64,000 bases of DNA from Maribacter caenipelagi (GTDB lineage Bacteria; Bacteroidota; Bacteroidia; Flavobacteriales; Flavobacteriaceae), in NCBI RefSeq assembly GCF_004364175.1, contig NZ_SNZW01000013.1, positions 610,726 through 674,725 on the forward strand, read 5' to 3'. The notes under the pieces are model-generated. The model was not told where the DNA came from and ran no database searches. It saw nothing but the letters and a program-made list of their open reading frames with translations. Position 1 is the first letter of the stretch, and each line of letters opens with the position of its first letter. Shown here piece after piece: positions 32,363-44,500 of this stretch. The translations under genes and the position numbers were made by a program.

Positions 32363-33688
32363 TCATTTTAATTTTTCTCGCAGGGTTTTACGATCTATTT
32401 GAAGAATTTGGGCGGCTTTAGTTTTGTTACCACCTGTATGATTGAGGATACGCTGAACATATTCTCGCTCTATATCTCGAAGCGGACGCAGCTCGTTATC
32501 AGAAAAATCAATTTGATACTTTAAAAAATCTGGTAAGTCTTTTACTTCAATTTTGCCATCTGCCATAATTACGGCTCTTTGAATAATATTTTCAAGTTCT
32601 CTTATATTGCCGGGCCAGTTGTATCGTTGGAGTATTTGTAAAGCTTCCGGAGAAATACGAAGTAACCGATCTTTAAACTCTATTCCGTACTTACGTAGAA
32701 ACTTCTCCGTTAAAAGGGCAATATCAGATTTACGCTCTCGTAATGGTGGTACATTAATTTCTACTACCGTTAATCTGTAATACAGATCTTCCCTAAACGT
32801 ATTGTTTTTGATTTCCTCTCTTAAGTTGGCATTTGTAGCTGCAATAACTCGAATATCTACCTTTTCCACTTTTTGGGATCCTACCCGTGTAATTTCCTTT
32901 TCTTGAAGAGCACGCAGTAATTTGGTCTGTACGGCTAAAGAAGCCGTACCTATTTCATCTAAAAACAAAGTGCCGCCTTTTGCTGCTTGAAAGAATCCGT
33001 TTCTATTTTCGTTAGCTCCTGTAAAGGCACCTTTTATGTAGCCAAAAAGTTCAGCTTCCTGAAGATTTTCTGGTATGGCAGCGCAGTTTACGGCTATGAA
33101 CGGTTCTCTAGAAAACTTACCTGAATAGTGAATTGCCCTAGCAACTAATTCCTTACCGGTACCACTTTCACCGGTAACAATTACGGTAGCTTTATTATCC
33201 TTTACACGGTCAATTATATTAATTACCTTATTAAAAGCTTCAGATTCACCGACCATATCTGAATAGATATTTGGCTTTTGATGTACGTCTTTTTGTATAG
33301 TTTTTTTGCGTGCTTTGTTTTGTTTCAGCGCTTTTTCAACTGCTTCTTTAAGTTCTAATTTGGTGAAGGGCTTGGTCAAATAATCTGTAGCGCCAGATTT
33401 TATGACTTCTAATGTTCCTTCAACAGATGGGTACCCGGTGACCACCAATTTTGGAATTTCAGGATAATGTTCGTTAGCAAATTTCAATAATTGTAGCCCA
33501 TTAATTTCAGGCATTTGTATGTCTGTAATGAGCAAATCAATGAAGGTATCTTTAAGTATAAATAACGCTTCTTTTACAGAAACCGCTTTATAGGTATGAT
33601 AATCCATTGATTGTAGATGCCTTTGTAAAAGCTCTAATATGTCAATATCATCATCTACTATAAGAATGTTCTCTTTGCGCAAATCCAT
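32363..33688 (-). CDS. NtrC-family sigma-54-dependent response regulator
   Basis: Protein of 441 residues in three parts. The receiver (1-120) has acidic D12-D14, acceptor D56 in LLITDIQMPEING and K104-like TKPF. The AAA+ sigma-54 activation domain (~145-375) has Walker A GESGTGKE, the sigma-54-contacting GAFTGA in KGAFTGANENR and Walker B GGTLFLDEI. The C-terminal Fis-type helix-turn-helix reads GGNKTKAAQILQIDRKTLREK. It activates transcription from sigma-54 promoters on phosphorylation, and one lies just downstream of its stop. The start is 4 nt after the histidine kinase's stop, so they form a cognate two-component pair. Confidence 0.95.
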   Translation of the reverse strand: MDLRKENILIVDDDIDILELLQRHLQSMDYHTYKAVSVKEALFILKDTFIDLLITDIQMPEINGLQLLKFANEHYPEIPKLVVTGYPSVEGTLEVIKSGATDYLTKPFTKLELKEAVEKALKQNKARKKTIQKDVHQKPNIYSDMVGESEAFNKVINIIDRVKDNKATVIVTGESGTGKELVARAIHYSGKFSREPFIAVNCAAIPENLQEAELFGYIKGAFTGANENRNGFFQAAKGGTLFLDEIGTASLAVQTKLLRALQEKEITRVGSQKVEKVDIRVIAATNANLREEIKNNTFREDLYYRLTVVEINVPPLRERKSDIALLTEKFLRKYGIEFKDRLLRISPEALQILQRYNWPGNIRELENIIQRAVIMADGKIEVKDLPDFLKYQIDFSDNELRPLRDIEREYVQRILNHTGGNKTKAAQILQIDRKTLREKLK

Positions 33689-33691
33689 AGA

Positions 33692-34780
33692 TTACAATTT
33701 AGGAAAGTCAACGGTAAATATAGTCCCTTTAGGTGTATTTGGTTTGTACTCTATTTTGCCTTTATGGCTGGTAATAATTCCGTGAACTACACTAAGGCCC
33801 AAGCCAGTGCCTTCTCCAATGGGTTTGGTAGTAAAGAAAGGTTCAAATACCTTATCTTCTAATTCTGTTGGTATACCTTTTCCTTGATCAGAAATTTGAA
33901 TACTTATCTGACTATCGGTTTCTAAAACCTGTACAGCAATAGTACTACCATCATGAGAATAGTAAATGGCATTCATGATTAAATTGAACATAACCTGAGT
34001 CAACTGTACCGTATCTGCTCTAAGCTCAATATTTTCATTGTCAAAGACTTTTGTCAATTTTAAATTCTTGGATCGTAAAGAGGGTTCAAGTAGTTTAACA
34101 ACACTGGTAACAATAGGTATTAGTTGTACCGTTTTCATTTCTTGTGGCATTTCACAAGCAAAAAACATGAGTTTTTTAACGATTTCTCGACTGAAAATAG
34201 CACTGTCCATTATTTTTTCGAGGTCTCTAACAGCTTCTTTATCTTTTATTTTATCTGTCAATAATTCAGCAAAACCAAGAATATTGGCAAGAGGTGTGTT
34301 CAATTCATGGGCAATTCCCGCGGTTATTTCACCAAGTATATGTAAACGATCCGTACGTTCCATCTTTCTTCTTGTAATGGCTTCACTATCTCGAATCTGT
34401 TTACGTTCAATAAGATTACCGATATCTAAAGCTACGTTATTCAACAAAGTCTGTTCTTCAACCAAAAAATCGTCAAGAGTATACTTGTTTGAAGGATACC
34501 CTACAATTACTTCGCCCTCTATTTTATTAAAGACCTTGATCTTTGATACTAAAGCGACCATATCATGATAATAATCATCGGTTTGCACCTGATATTCGCC
34601 CACTTTTAGAAAGACTTCGGTTACATTTTCAAATTGCCAAGCTCTTTTAAGGCAATAAGCGATAGCTTCAAGCGAAGCCTCTAATTGGTCATAATCAGAA
34701 TTTACAATTATAGATGTTACTTCATAAAGACAGGTTAATTCTTTGACGCGCTCCTTTAATTTAGCTTCAACTGATGTCAT
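33692..34780 (-). CDS. Cytoplasmic sensor histidine kinase, partner of the NtrC-type regulator
   Basis: Protein of 362 residues with no membrane helix. An N-terminal GAF-like sensor region (~10-125) is followed by HisKA with phospho-acceptor H158 in ITAGIAHELNTPLANILG and an HATPase domain with N-box LIMNAIYYS, DQGKGIP and GEGTGLGLSVVHGI. It autophosphorylates and passes phosphate to the regulator encoded 4 nt downstream. The soluble sensor suggests an internal signal (metabolite or energy state), not an external one; the signal is unknown. Closely related kinases often carry HTPLANILGFAELL as here. Confidence 0.92.
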   Translation of the reverse strand: MTSVEAKLKERVKELTCLYEVTSIIVNSDYDQLEASLEAIAYCLKRAWQFENVTEVFLKVGEYQVQTDDYYHDMVALVSKIKVFNKIEGEVIVGYPSNKYTLDDFLVEEQTLLNNVALDIGNLIERKQIRDSEAITRRKMERTDRLHILGEITAGIAHELNTPLANILGFAELLTDKIKDKEAVRDLEKIMDSAIFSREIVKKLMFFACEMPQEMKTVQLIPIVTSVVKLLEPSLRSKNLKLTKVFDNENIELRADTVQLTQVMFNLIMNAIYYSHDGSTIAVQVLETDSQISIQISDQGKGIPTELEDKVFEPFFTTKPIGEGTGLGLSVVHGIITSHKGKIEYKPNTPKGTIFTVDFPKL

Positions 34781-35588
34781 ATCTATTGCATTTCAATTGC
34801 GATATATAAAGGTCAGCAATATTTGGTAAGAACGGAAATAATGAATATTCAAATCCATTTGACATCCTTAAAATATAAAACTAGAATACAAGATGGTGGT
34901 TTTATTATCTCAAGATATTCCGGGATAATTATATAGTAGGTAAAATCTAAGTAAATATTTGTAGGAATTTGTTTTTAGTTTTTTGGTCAATTTATACGAT
35001 TGTATTTAGTTGTAAGTACTAAAACTGAAATTATATAAACTGATTTCTTAGATATTCTTCTAAAAATGATAATATGTAACTATTTGATATATTATATTTT
35101 ATCGACAAAATACAGTCTTTTTTTATTTAGACATACAAATAGTTAGCTTTCTCATACAATCTTTTGTAATTGACAACAATATTTTATTATAGCTCAATAC
35201 CCACTTTATATTTAGGAAAAATACCTAGTTTTATGTAGTCCTTGGACTACTTTAAAAAAACTAAACTAACTCTAATTTATGGATGATGTTATTGATTGTA
35301 GGAATCATCAAACTTTTAAAAAAAGAGTTTATGCAGAGAATTTTGGTATTCAAATACAAATGGATGTTATAAAAATGATACCGTTCAACGATACATTTAT
35401 ACCATTCACCTTTAGAAAATCTTCATCGGAATGTAAAATGCACTTTTTAAGTCCTTTAAATTCTTTCTTTGACTTTGTGCATTCACCCTTTTCAGTAATA
35501 AAATGTGGTCTTTATCTAAAGAAAATATAAAATTTTAAAATTCAGATAATAATATCTCGTAAATAAGATCAGTATAGGCTAACTCAAA
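34781..35588. other. Long AT-rich intergenic region before the giant adhesin gene
   Basis: About 800 bp separating the divergent histidine kinase and adhesin genes. There is one frame at 35279-35530 (83 codons), but its product shows no signal, motif or coding-like composition, so it is not called as a gene. A near-consensus -7 box TATATTTA lies at about 35207. The palindrome at 35235 is the clearest element. Such a long leader may carry regulation of the adhesin operon. Confidence 0.4.
35235..35250. promoter_or_regulatory. Inverted repeat in the adhesin upstream region
   Basis: GTAGTCC (35235-35241) and GGACTAC (35244-35250) are perfectly complementary around TT. There is no T-run after it, so it is a candidate operator or leader hairpin, not a terminator. 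Confidence 0.4.
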
Positions 35589-38500
35589 ATGAACAAAACC
35601 ATCTCGCTCCTCGTCAAAATATTCGCAGTATTTCTAAAGGTTATTCAAAACTATTTCAAAAAGTACAGTTCTCTAATGAAAGGTGACTTTTTACAAAAGT
35701 TTGTTTCTAAAAGTTTAAACCTACATTTTATGATAAATAGCAGTAAACTTCAATTATCGTTCTTAGCTATCATATTATTTTTAACTGCAAACGTAAATGC
35801 ACAGAACTTTGAAAATGTTTCAATAACAAGTATTTCAAGTGGAACAGTAGTAGACGCTTACTTCAATGCTACCTCACCAACCATCCCATCACTGTCTTAT
35901 GTTAGGGTTCAAAAAGTAAGTGGTGCTGGTAATAACGGAGAAATAGGGTACTCAAGTGCAGTAGACAATTTCTTTTATAGCAACCCATCCAATAGTGGAA
36001 CAACAGCTCCTTCAAGAATACGAATTAGTTTCATTGCTTCAGACAAAGTTACCTTAATACCTGTTAATGATTTTAGAATTATAATTAACGATATTGATGG
36101 CACACCTGCTGCTGCAAATCCAAGTATTCCTATAGAAAACGAAGCTGTTGGTACAGACTGTGATAATTCTGTTCGGTTTACAGCCACAGATATACCAACT
36201 AATATTAATGTAGATACTACTCCGCCTACGCTACTTTCTGCAGGTACCGAGTCAGAAGCGAATGGTCCGGAAAGTAATTTAATGTTTGAGTTTAATGATG
36301 TAAATTTTATTGAATTTGATATTTATGCAAACCCTGGATTTATAAAAGAGTTTGATCTTAACCAAAGTGAATATCAGATAAACACAGTGTTATATTCTGT
36401 CTGTGTAGGAGATTCAGATGGAGATGGTGTTTTTGATAATGTAGATATTGATGATGATAACGATGGTATTTTAGATATTGTAGAGTCAAATGGTAATGAT
36501 CCTAACGGTGATGCCGATGGTGACGGACTTCCTAATTTTCAAGATGTTTTAGATAATTCTGGTGACGGTGTTCCCACATATAACGCCAATGCCGATGGTA
36601 GCGTTACCAATTACACCGATGCTAATTCCGATGGTGTACCAGATGTTTACGAAGCCAGTCAAGATAATGATAGCTATCCCAACCATTTAGATTTAGATTC
36701 CGATGATGACGGTATACCTGATAATATTGAAGCTCAGGCTAGTGGCTCTTATATCGCTCCGTCTGGTAATGATTCAGATGGCGACGGTTTAGATGATAAT
36801 TATGAAGGCTCTGGTAATCAGGGTCTTATTCCTGTTAATACAGATGTAGCTTTTGCTACACCTGATAATGTTCCAGATTTTTTAGACCCAGATAGTGATA
36901 ATGATGGTATCTCAGATGCTGTTGAAGCTTACGATACCAACGGTGATGATGTTGCTGAAACTACCTTAGCGGGAAATGATACCGATTTAGATGGTATAGA
37001 CGATAATTTTGATCAGAACGCTAACGGAATGGATGATCCTGATGCAGCAACAAACAATGGTCAAACTCCAAATTCATTTCAAGATGACGATCCTGCCGGA
37101 GGAGAAAGAGATTGGAGAGATCCAAGAGATAGTGACGGTGATGGCACTAGTGATAATGATGATACCGATGACGACAATGATGGTATTGTAGATTTAGATG
37201 AATACCCTGGTCTTGATCCTTTTGGTGATGAAGATGGAGATGGTATTTTAAATTTTAAAGATACAAGTCAAGATGTTGGTAATACCGGAGATGGTACCAC
37301 AACTAATTATAACGATGCTGACGGTAATGGAGTGCCCGACGCTTACGATGTGGATAATGATGGTCAACCTAATCATTTAGATATAGATAGTGATGATGAT
37401 GGTCATTTAGATGCTACCGACCCTAATCCCTATGCGCCAACCGCTCAAGATGAAAATGTAAACGCAACTTTAGGTGTAGCTACCAATATCAATATTTTAA
37501 GTAATGATGATTATTTTCCAAATAATAACCCAAATAATCAGGGTACTACCACAATTACCAGAACTGGCGGTACAGCTGGTGGTACTGCAATTTTAGATGC
37601 TTTAACCGGTGAATTGGCGTATACACCATTACTTACGGAGAACGGGTCAACCGTAACGGTAATTTATCAAGTTTGTAATACAGATCCAGATCCAGATGTT
37701 TGTGAAACCGCAACAGTAAACATAACGGTAACTAATGATCCAGATACTGATGGTGATGGTACACCAGATTCCAGTGATGCCGATGATGATAATGATGGTG
37801 TTCTAGATGGTGATGATAATGCACCTTTTGACCCAAGCAGTTGTCAAGATTTGGATGGTGATGGCTGTGATGATTGTTCTGCAACGGCAAGTAACGATTT
37901 TACTGTCGGTGATAATTTTGACCCTGCAAATGACGGTACAGATACCGATGGAGATGGCTTATGTGATGCTAGTGACCCAGACGATGATAATGACGGAGTT
38001 TTAGACGGTGATGACAATGCTCCATTAGATCCAAGTAGCTGTCAAGATTTGGATAATGATGGTTGTGACGATTGTTCGGCAACCGCAAGTACTGATTTTT
38101 CAGCAGGTAATAACTTTGACCCTGCCAATGATGGTACGGATACTGACGGAGATGGTATTTGTGACTCTGGCGATACCGATGATGATAATGACGGAGTTTT
38201 AGATGGAAATGATAACGCACCTTTAGACCCTAGTAGCTGTCAAGATTTGGATAATGATGGTTGTGACGATTGTTCTGCAACGGCAAGCAACGATTTTACA
38301 GGAGGTAATAATTTTGATCCTGCTAATGATGGCATAGATACCGATGGTGATGGATTATGTGATTCTGGTGATGCCGATGATGATAATGACGGGGTTCTGG
38401 ATGGAAATGACAATGCACCTTTAGACCCAAGTAGCTGTCAAGATTTGGATGGCGATGGTTGCGATGATTGTTCCGCAACAGCAAATACTGATTTTTCTGT

Positions 38501-41500
38501 TGGAAATAATTTTGATACGGATAACGACGGCACCGATACCGATGGAGATGGTATTTGTGATTCAGGCGATGCCGATGATGATAACGACGGAGTTCTAGAC
38601 GGTGATGATAATGCGCCCATTGATCCAAGTAGTTGTCAAGATTTAGATGGTGATGGTTGTGACGATTGTTCTGCCACGGCAAATAACGATTTTTCGGTAG
38701 GTAATAACTTTGATGCTTCTAATGATGGTATCGATACCGATGGTGACGGAGTTTGTGATTCTGGCGACCCAGATGATGATAATGATGGAGTTCTAGATGG
38801 TGATGATAATGCACCTTTAGACCCAAGCAGTTGTCAAGATTTGGATGGTGATGGTTGTGATGATTGTTCTGCAACGGCAAGTACTGATTTCTCAGCGGGA
38901 AGTAATTTTGACCCTGCCAATGACGGCACCGATACCGATGGTGACGGAATTTGTGATTCTGGCGATACTGATGATGATAATGACGGAGTTCTGGATGTAA
39001 ACGATAACGCACCTTTAGACCCTAGTAGCTGTCAAGACTTAGATGGTGATGGTTGCGATGATTGTTCGGCAACGGCGAGTACCGATTTTTCCGCCGGCAA
39101 TAATTTTGATCCTTCAAATGATGGTACGGATACCGATGGTGATGGAATTTGTGATGCTAGTGACCCCGATGATGATAATGATGGTGTAGCCGATGGTTCG
39201 GATGCTGCCCCATTAGACCCTTCTGTATGTCAAGATTTAGATGGTGATGGTTGTGATGATTGTTCCGCGACGGCTAGCACTGATTTTTCCGCCGGTAATA
39301 ATTTCGACCCTTCCAATGATGGTACCGATACCGATGGCGATGGAATTTGTGATGACAGTGACCCTGATGATGATAATGACGGAGTTTTGGATGGTGACGA
39401 TAATGCTCCTTTAGACCCAAGTAGTTGTCAAGATTTGGATGGTGATGGTTGTGACGATTGTTCCGCAACGGCCAGTACTGATTTTACTGCAGGCGCTAAT
39501 TTTGATACGGATACTGATGGTACCGATACCGATGGTGATGGAATTTGTGATGCTAGTGACCCCGATGATGATAACGATGGCGTAGCCGATGGCTCGGATG
39601 CTGCCCCGTTAGACCCTTCCATTTGTCAAGATTTAGATAGCGATGGTTGTGATGATTGTTCTGCTACGGCAAGTAATGATTTTACTGCAGGCGCTAATTT
39701 TGATACGGATAATGATGGTACCGATACCGATGGTGATGGTATTTGTGATTCTTCAGATTTAGATGATGATAATGATGGCGTAGCCGATGGCTCGGATGCT
39801 GCTCCGTTAGACCCATCCATTTGTCAAGATTTGGATGGTGATGGTTGTGACGATTGTTCGGCAACGGCAAGTACTGACTTTTCCGCAGGTGATAATTATG
39901 ACCCTTCCAACGATGGAACGGATACCGATGGTGATGGCTTATGTGACTCTGGTGATCCCGATGATGATAATGATGGTGTGCCCGATGGCACAGATACTGC
40001 TCCATTAGACCCATCTGTTTGTCAAGATTCTGATGGTGATGGTTGTGATGATTGTTCCGCAACCGCAAACAATGATTTTACTGCGGGAGTTAATTTTGAC
40101 CCTGCCAATGATGGTACTGATACCGATGGTGATGGTTTATGTGACTCTGGTGATCCTGATGACGACAACGATGGCGTAGCGGATGGTTCTGATACTGATC
40201 CTTTAGACCCTTCCATTTGTCAAGATTTGGATGGTGATGGTTGTGATGATTGTGGTGCAACGGCAAGCAATGATTTTACTGCCGGTGCTAACTTCGACCC
40301 AGACAATGACGGTATAGATACCGATGGAGATGGAATATGTAACACTAATGATGAAGATGATGATAACGACGGTATTCTGGATACTGTTGAAGGAACTAGC
40401 GATTTTGATAATGACGGTATTCCTAATAATGAAGATTTAGATAGTGATAATGATGGTATTCCAGATGTCGTGGAGACAGGCAATGGAAGTTTAGATATCG
40501 ATGGTAATGGGTCTATAGACCCAAGTGAAAGCGATCCAGGTACTAATGGTATTCCTAATTCTGCAGAAGATGGAGGTGTTGATGGAAACGGAGTTACTGC
40601 GGTTCCTGTTAATAGTGATAATACCGGAGGTGCCAATTACTTGGATATTGACTCTGATAATGATGGTATTCAAGATTTGGTAGAATCTCAAACCGATGCC
40701 GGTCTGGTTCAATTATCGGGTAACGATAGTGATAATGATGGTATAGATGATGTTTTTGATGCAGATAACGGAGGTAGCTTTACCAATACACTGGTAAACA
40801 CTGACAGTGATTCGCATCCAGATTATTTAGATTTGGATAGTGATGATGATGGAATTATAGATAATATAGAATGGCAATCAACTTCGGGTTATTTGAGTCC
40901 TTCTGCAGATTCTGACGGTAACGGTTTGGCAGATAATTACGAAGTGGTTCCTGCCGGTTCTGGTGAGTCTATTAATCAACCTGAAAATTCCGATGGTCAA
41001 GATAGTCCAGATTTTAGAGATTTAGATTCTGACAATGATGGTGTAAGCGATTATGTAGAAGCATATGACACAGATGCCGATAATACGGCAGATACTCCAA
41101 TTTCGGGAGTAGATTCCGATAATGATGGTTTAGATGATAATTTCGATTTAAGTATTAGCGCACCAAATGGAATAGCAGATGCAAATGGGGCAACGAATAA
41201 TAACCAAGATGTAGATAACTTTCCAAACGACCAAGATCCCTTTACCAGTGAAGTAGATTTTAGGGATGCCAATGTGCATTTAACACCTATAGATACTGAT
41301 GGTGACGGTGTTAATAATGATTTGGACAAGGATAATGACAATGATGATATTTTGGATTATGTGGAATCATTAGGTTTTGAACCTACGGATACAAAAGGAG
41401 ATGAATGTGGTATACCGCCAGGATCTTTTACAGGTGGCTCATATATAGCGGCTACAGGTAGTGGTGCGGGTACTGTAGGTGCCGAGTATCGTTTTTCAAC

Positions 41501-44500
41501 TGTGGTTACCTCGTCTCTAGGTGTATTAGATGCAATTGTTGCCATTACCGATATAAACAATGCAACCTTAACTTCTATTGATAATGGTGGTTTTGGTAGT
41601 GATGATGCTTGGCAACCTAGTTTTGATGTAGGTGGTGGTGTAGGTGCTGTTGGTAGTATTACTTTCAATATTAGGTTGGTGGCAACAGGAACAGATTTTC
41701 AAGTAAATCTAATTCGTTTTGGTGGTGTAATTTATGATATTGACGGTGCCAATACCGAAGAAAGTGTAACCTTGGCTCAACCAGGCTTGTATGCGGTAGA
41801 TAGTAATACATTATTAAATATTTCAGAAAATGCTGCTACGGGAACAACTACTTTTGAAGGTCCCGCGCAAACATGGTCAGGAGTTGACTTTGGACCAAAA
41901 CTTGCCGTTTATTTCAATTATTATGATACTACTAACTTTACGGTAACCTTCTCAGGTGAGTTGCAATCAGGTTTTTCATCCAATGATTATTTAGGATCTA
42001 TATTGTTTCAAACCTGTGATATTAACGGATTATTTACACCTACAAATACTACATCGGCAGTAAATTCTGCCGGTACGCCTTCAGGTGAAACATCTGGTCC
42101 GGGTACAGCTCCTGTGTATACCATTAACGAAGGTATTGATAGTGATAATGATGGTATAGAAGATCACTTGGATATTGATTCTGATAACGATGGTATTCCA
42201 GATAATGTTGAAGCGCAAACTACAAGTGGTTATGTTGCAAGAAATGCCAATACAGATGGAAATGGAAATGATGATACTGATGGTGATGGTTTAGGAGACG
42301 AGTATGAAGGTACAGGAGATGAAGGTGTCTCACCTATAGATACGGATGGAGATGGAATTCCAGATTATTTGGATTTGGATACGGATGGTGACGGACTTTC
42401 AGATACGGAAGAAGCTGGTTTTACTGCGGCATCGAATAATTTAGATAATGATCATGATGGTTTGTTTGATGATTATGACGATGTCGATACTACAGGTTTA
42501 CCCTTCGATTCTAATGATGATCAAGATAATGGTGCATCAGATTTACCTAATATTGCTGTGACCACAACTACTGAAGTAGATTATAGAGAAAATGCTATTG
42601 ATGATAATGATTTGGATGGCATCGCTGATTCTGCTGATTTAGATGATGATAATGACGGAATCTTAGATACTTTAGAAAGTCCTTCAGGTATAGACCCAAG
42701 TGCCGATGATGACTCTGACGGAATTCTAAACTATAGAGATACCGATTTGGGTGTCGATGCAAATGGTGATGGAATTGTAGATGATTTTGATACCGATGAT
42801 GATGGCGTACCTAATCATTTCGATTTAGATGCCGATAATGATGGAATTTATGATATTGTAGAATCGGGTAGTGGACAAGCGTTTACTGATGGTCTATTAG
42901 ATGGCGATGTTGGTACAGATGGTATTCCAGATTCGGTTCAAGCAAGCGGTCAACAAGATAGTGGTACTGTAAATTATACAGTATTAGATTCGGAGACAAC
43001 TCCGGATGGTATTGCAGATTTCTTGGAATTGGATGCGGATGGCGATTTATGTAATGATGTTATAGAGGCAGGGTTTACAGATGATAATGGAGATGGAATT
43101 TTAGGAGACGGAGCTCTGGTAGTAGACGCAGATGGTGTTGTAACTGGTACCAACGTAGTTGACGGATATACCGAACCAAATAATGTAGATAGTACTACAA
43201 ATACAGATTTCGATTTTCAACAGCTAGGGGAAACTCCAACTATAGCATCAAGCACAGATCAACCACAAGATGTATTGACAAATGCTAGTTTTTCAGAAAC
43301 ATTCACTGTTACGGCATCAGGAATCTCATTAGCATATCAATGGGAGGTAGATGATCAATTGGGTGGTGGTTTTGTAGCTATCGATGATGCCAATGGAACG
43401 GATATTTATACAGGTAGTACAACAGAAACCTTAACGTTAACAGGTGCTACCGCTACCGAAAATGGATTTGAATACCGAGTTATAATTACCGATTTAACTT
43501 TTGTGTGTTCTCCTCTTACTTCTGATGCGGCTTTACTTACGATTGATGTAACTGCGCCAACTGTAGCAATAGATGTAGTATCTACCGATGATATTATCAA
43601 TGCTATTGAAGACGATAGTGATGTTACTATTAGTGGTACAACTACAGGAGCCGAAAACGGTCAGATCGTAACAGTAGTTTTAAACGGGCACACGTATACA
43701 ACTACAGTAACCGGTGGTGTATGGTCGTTAGATGTACCGGCAGTAGATGTACAGGCATTGAATGAAACGGAAAGCATAACTGCAGATGTAAGTGATTTGG
43801 CGGGGAACCCTGCAGTACAGGCAACACGAGATATTGTACATGATGATACGGCACCTACAATTACTATTAATGTGGTTTCTACAGATGATATTATTAGTGG
43901 GTTTGAAGATGATAGTGATGTTACTATTAGCGGTACGACCACCGGGGCTGAAGATGGTCAGACCGTAACAGTAGTTCTAAATGGAGAAACATACACGACT
44001 ACGGTAACTAGCGATGCATGGACTTTAGATATGCCAGCGACAGATGCCCAAGCGTTGGACCCTTCCGAAACCATAACTGCAGACGTGAGTGATTTAGCCG
44101 GTAATCCTGCAACACAAGCTACACGAGATATAACACATGATGTAACTGCACCAACAATTGCAATAAATGTAGTGGCTATAGATGATGTGATAAATGCTTT
44201 GGAGGATGATACAGATGTAACAATTAATGGTACTACAGATGCCGAAGATGGACAGACGGTTACTGTAGTATTGAACGGAGAAATCTATACGACTACAGTT
44301 ACGAGTGGTACTTGGACTTTAGATGTGCCCGCGGCAGAAGCTCAAGTATTGGATGCTTTAGAAACTATTACTGCAGATGTAAGTGATGTAGCAGGCAACC
44401 CTGCAACACAGGCAACCAGAGATATTGAACATGATGTTACGGTACCAATAATTACAATAAATGTAGTAGCCACTGATGATATTATCAATGCAGTTGAAGA

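Noticed and set aside
35279-35530. 83-codon frame upstream of the adhesin
   Set aside because: No recognisable domain, signal peptide or coding-like composition; the region is AT-rich and better seen as leader DNA.
37969-40216. Minus-strand open frames rich in His/Arg/Asn or Ser/Pro across the DxDxDG array
   Set aside because: They mirror the repetitive Asp/Gly codons of the adhesin on the other strand, have no starts or signals of their own and end at array boundaries.
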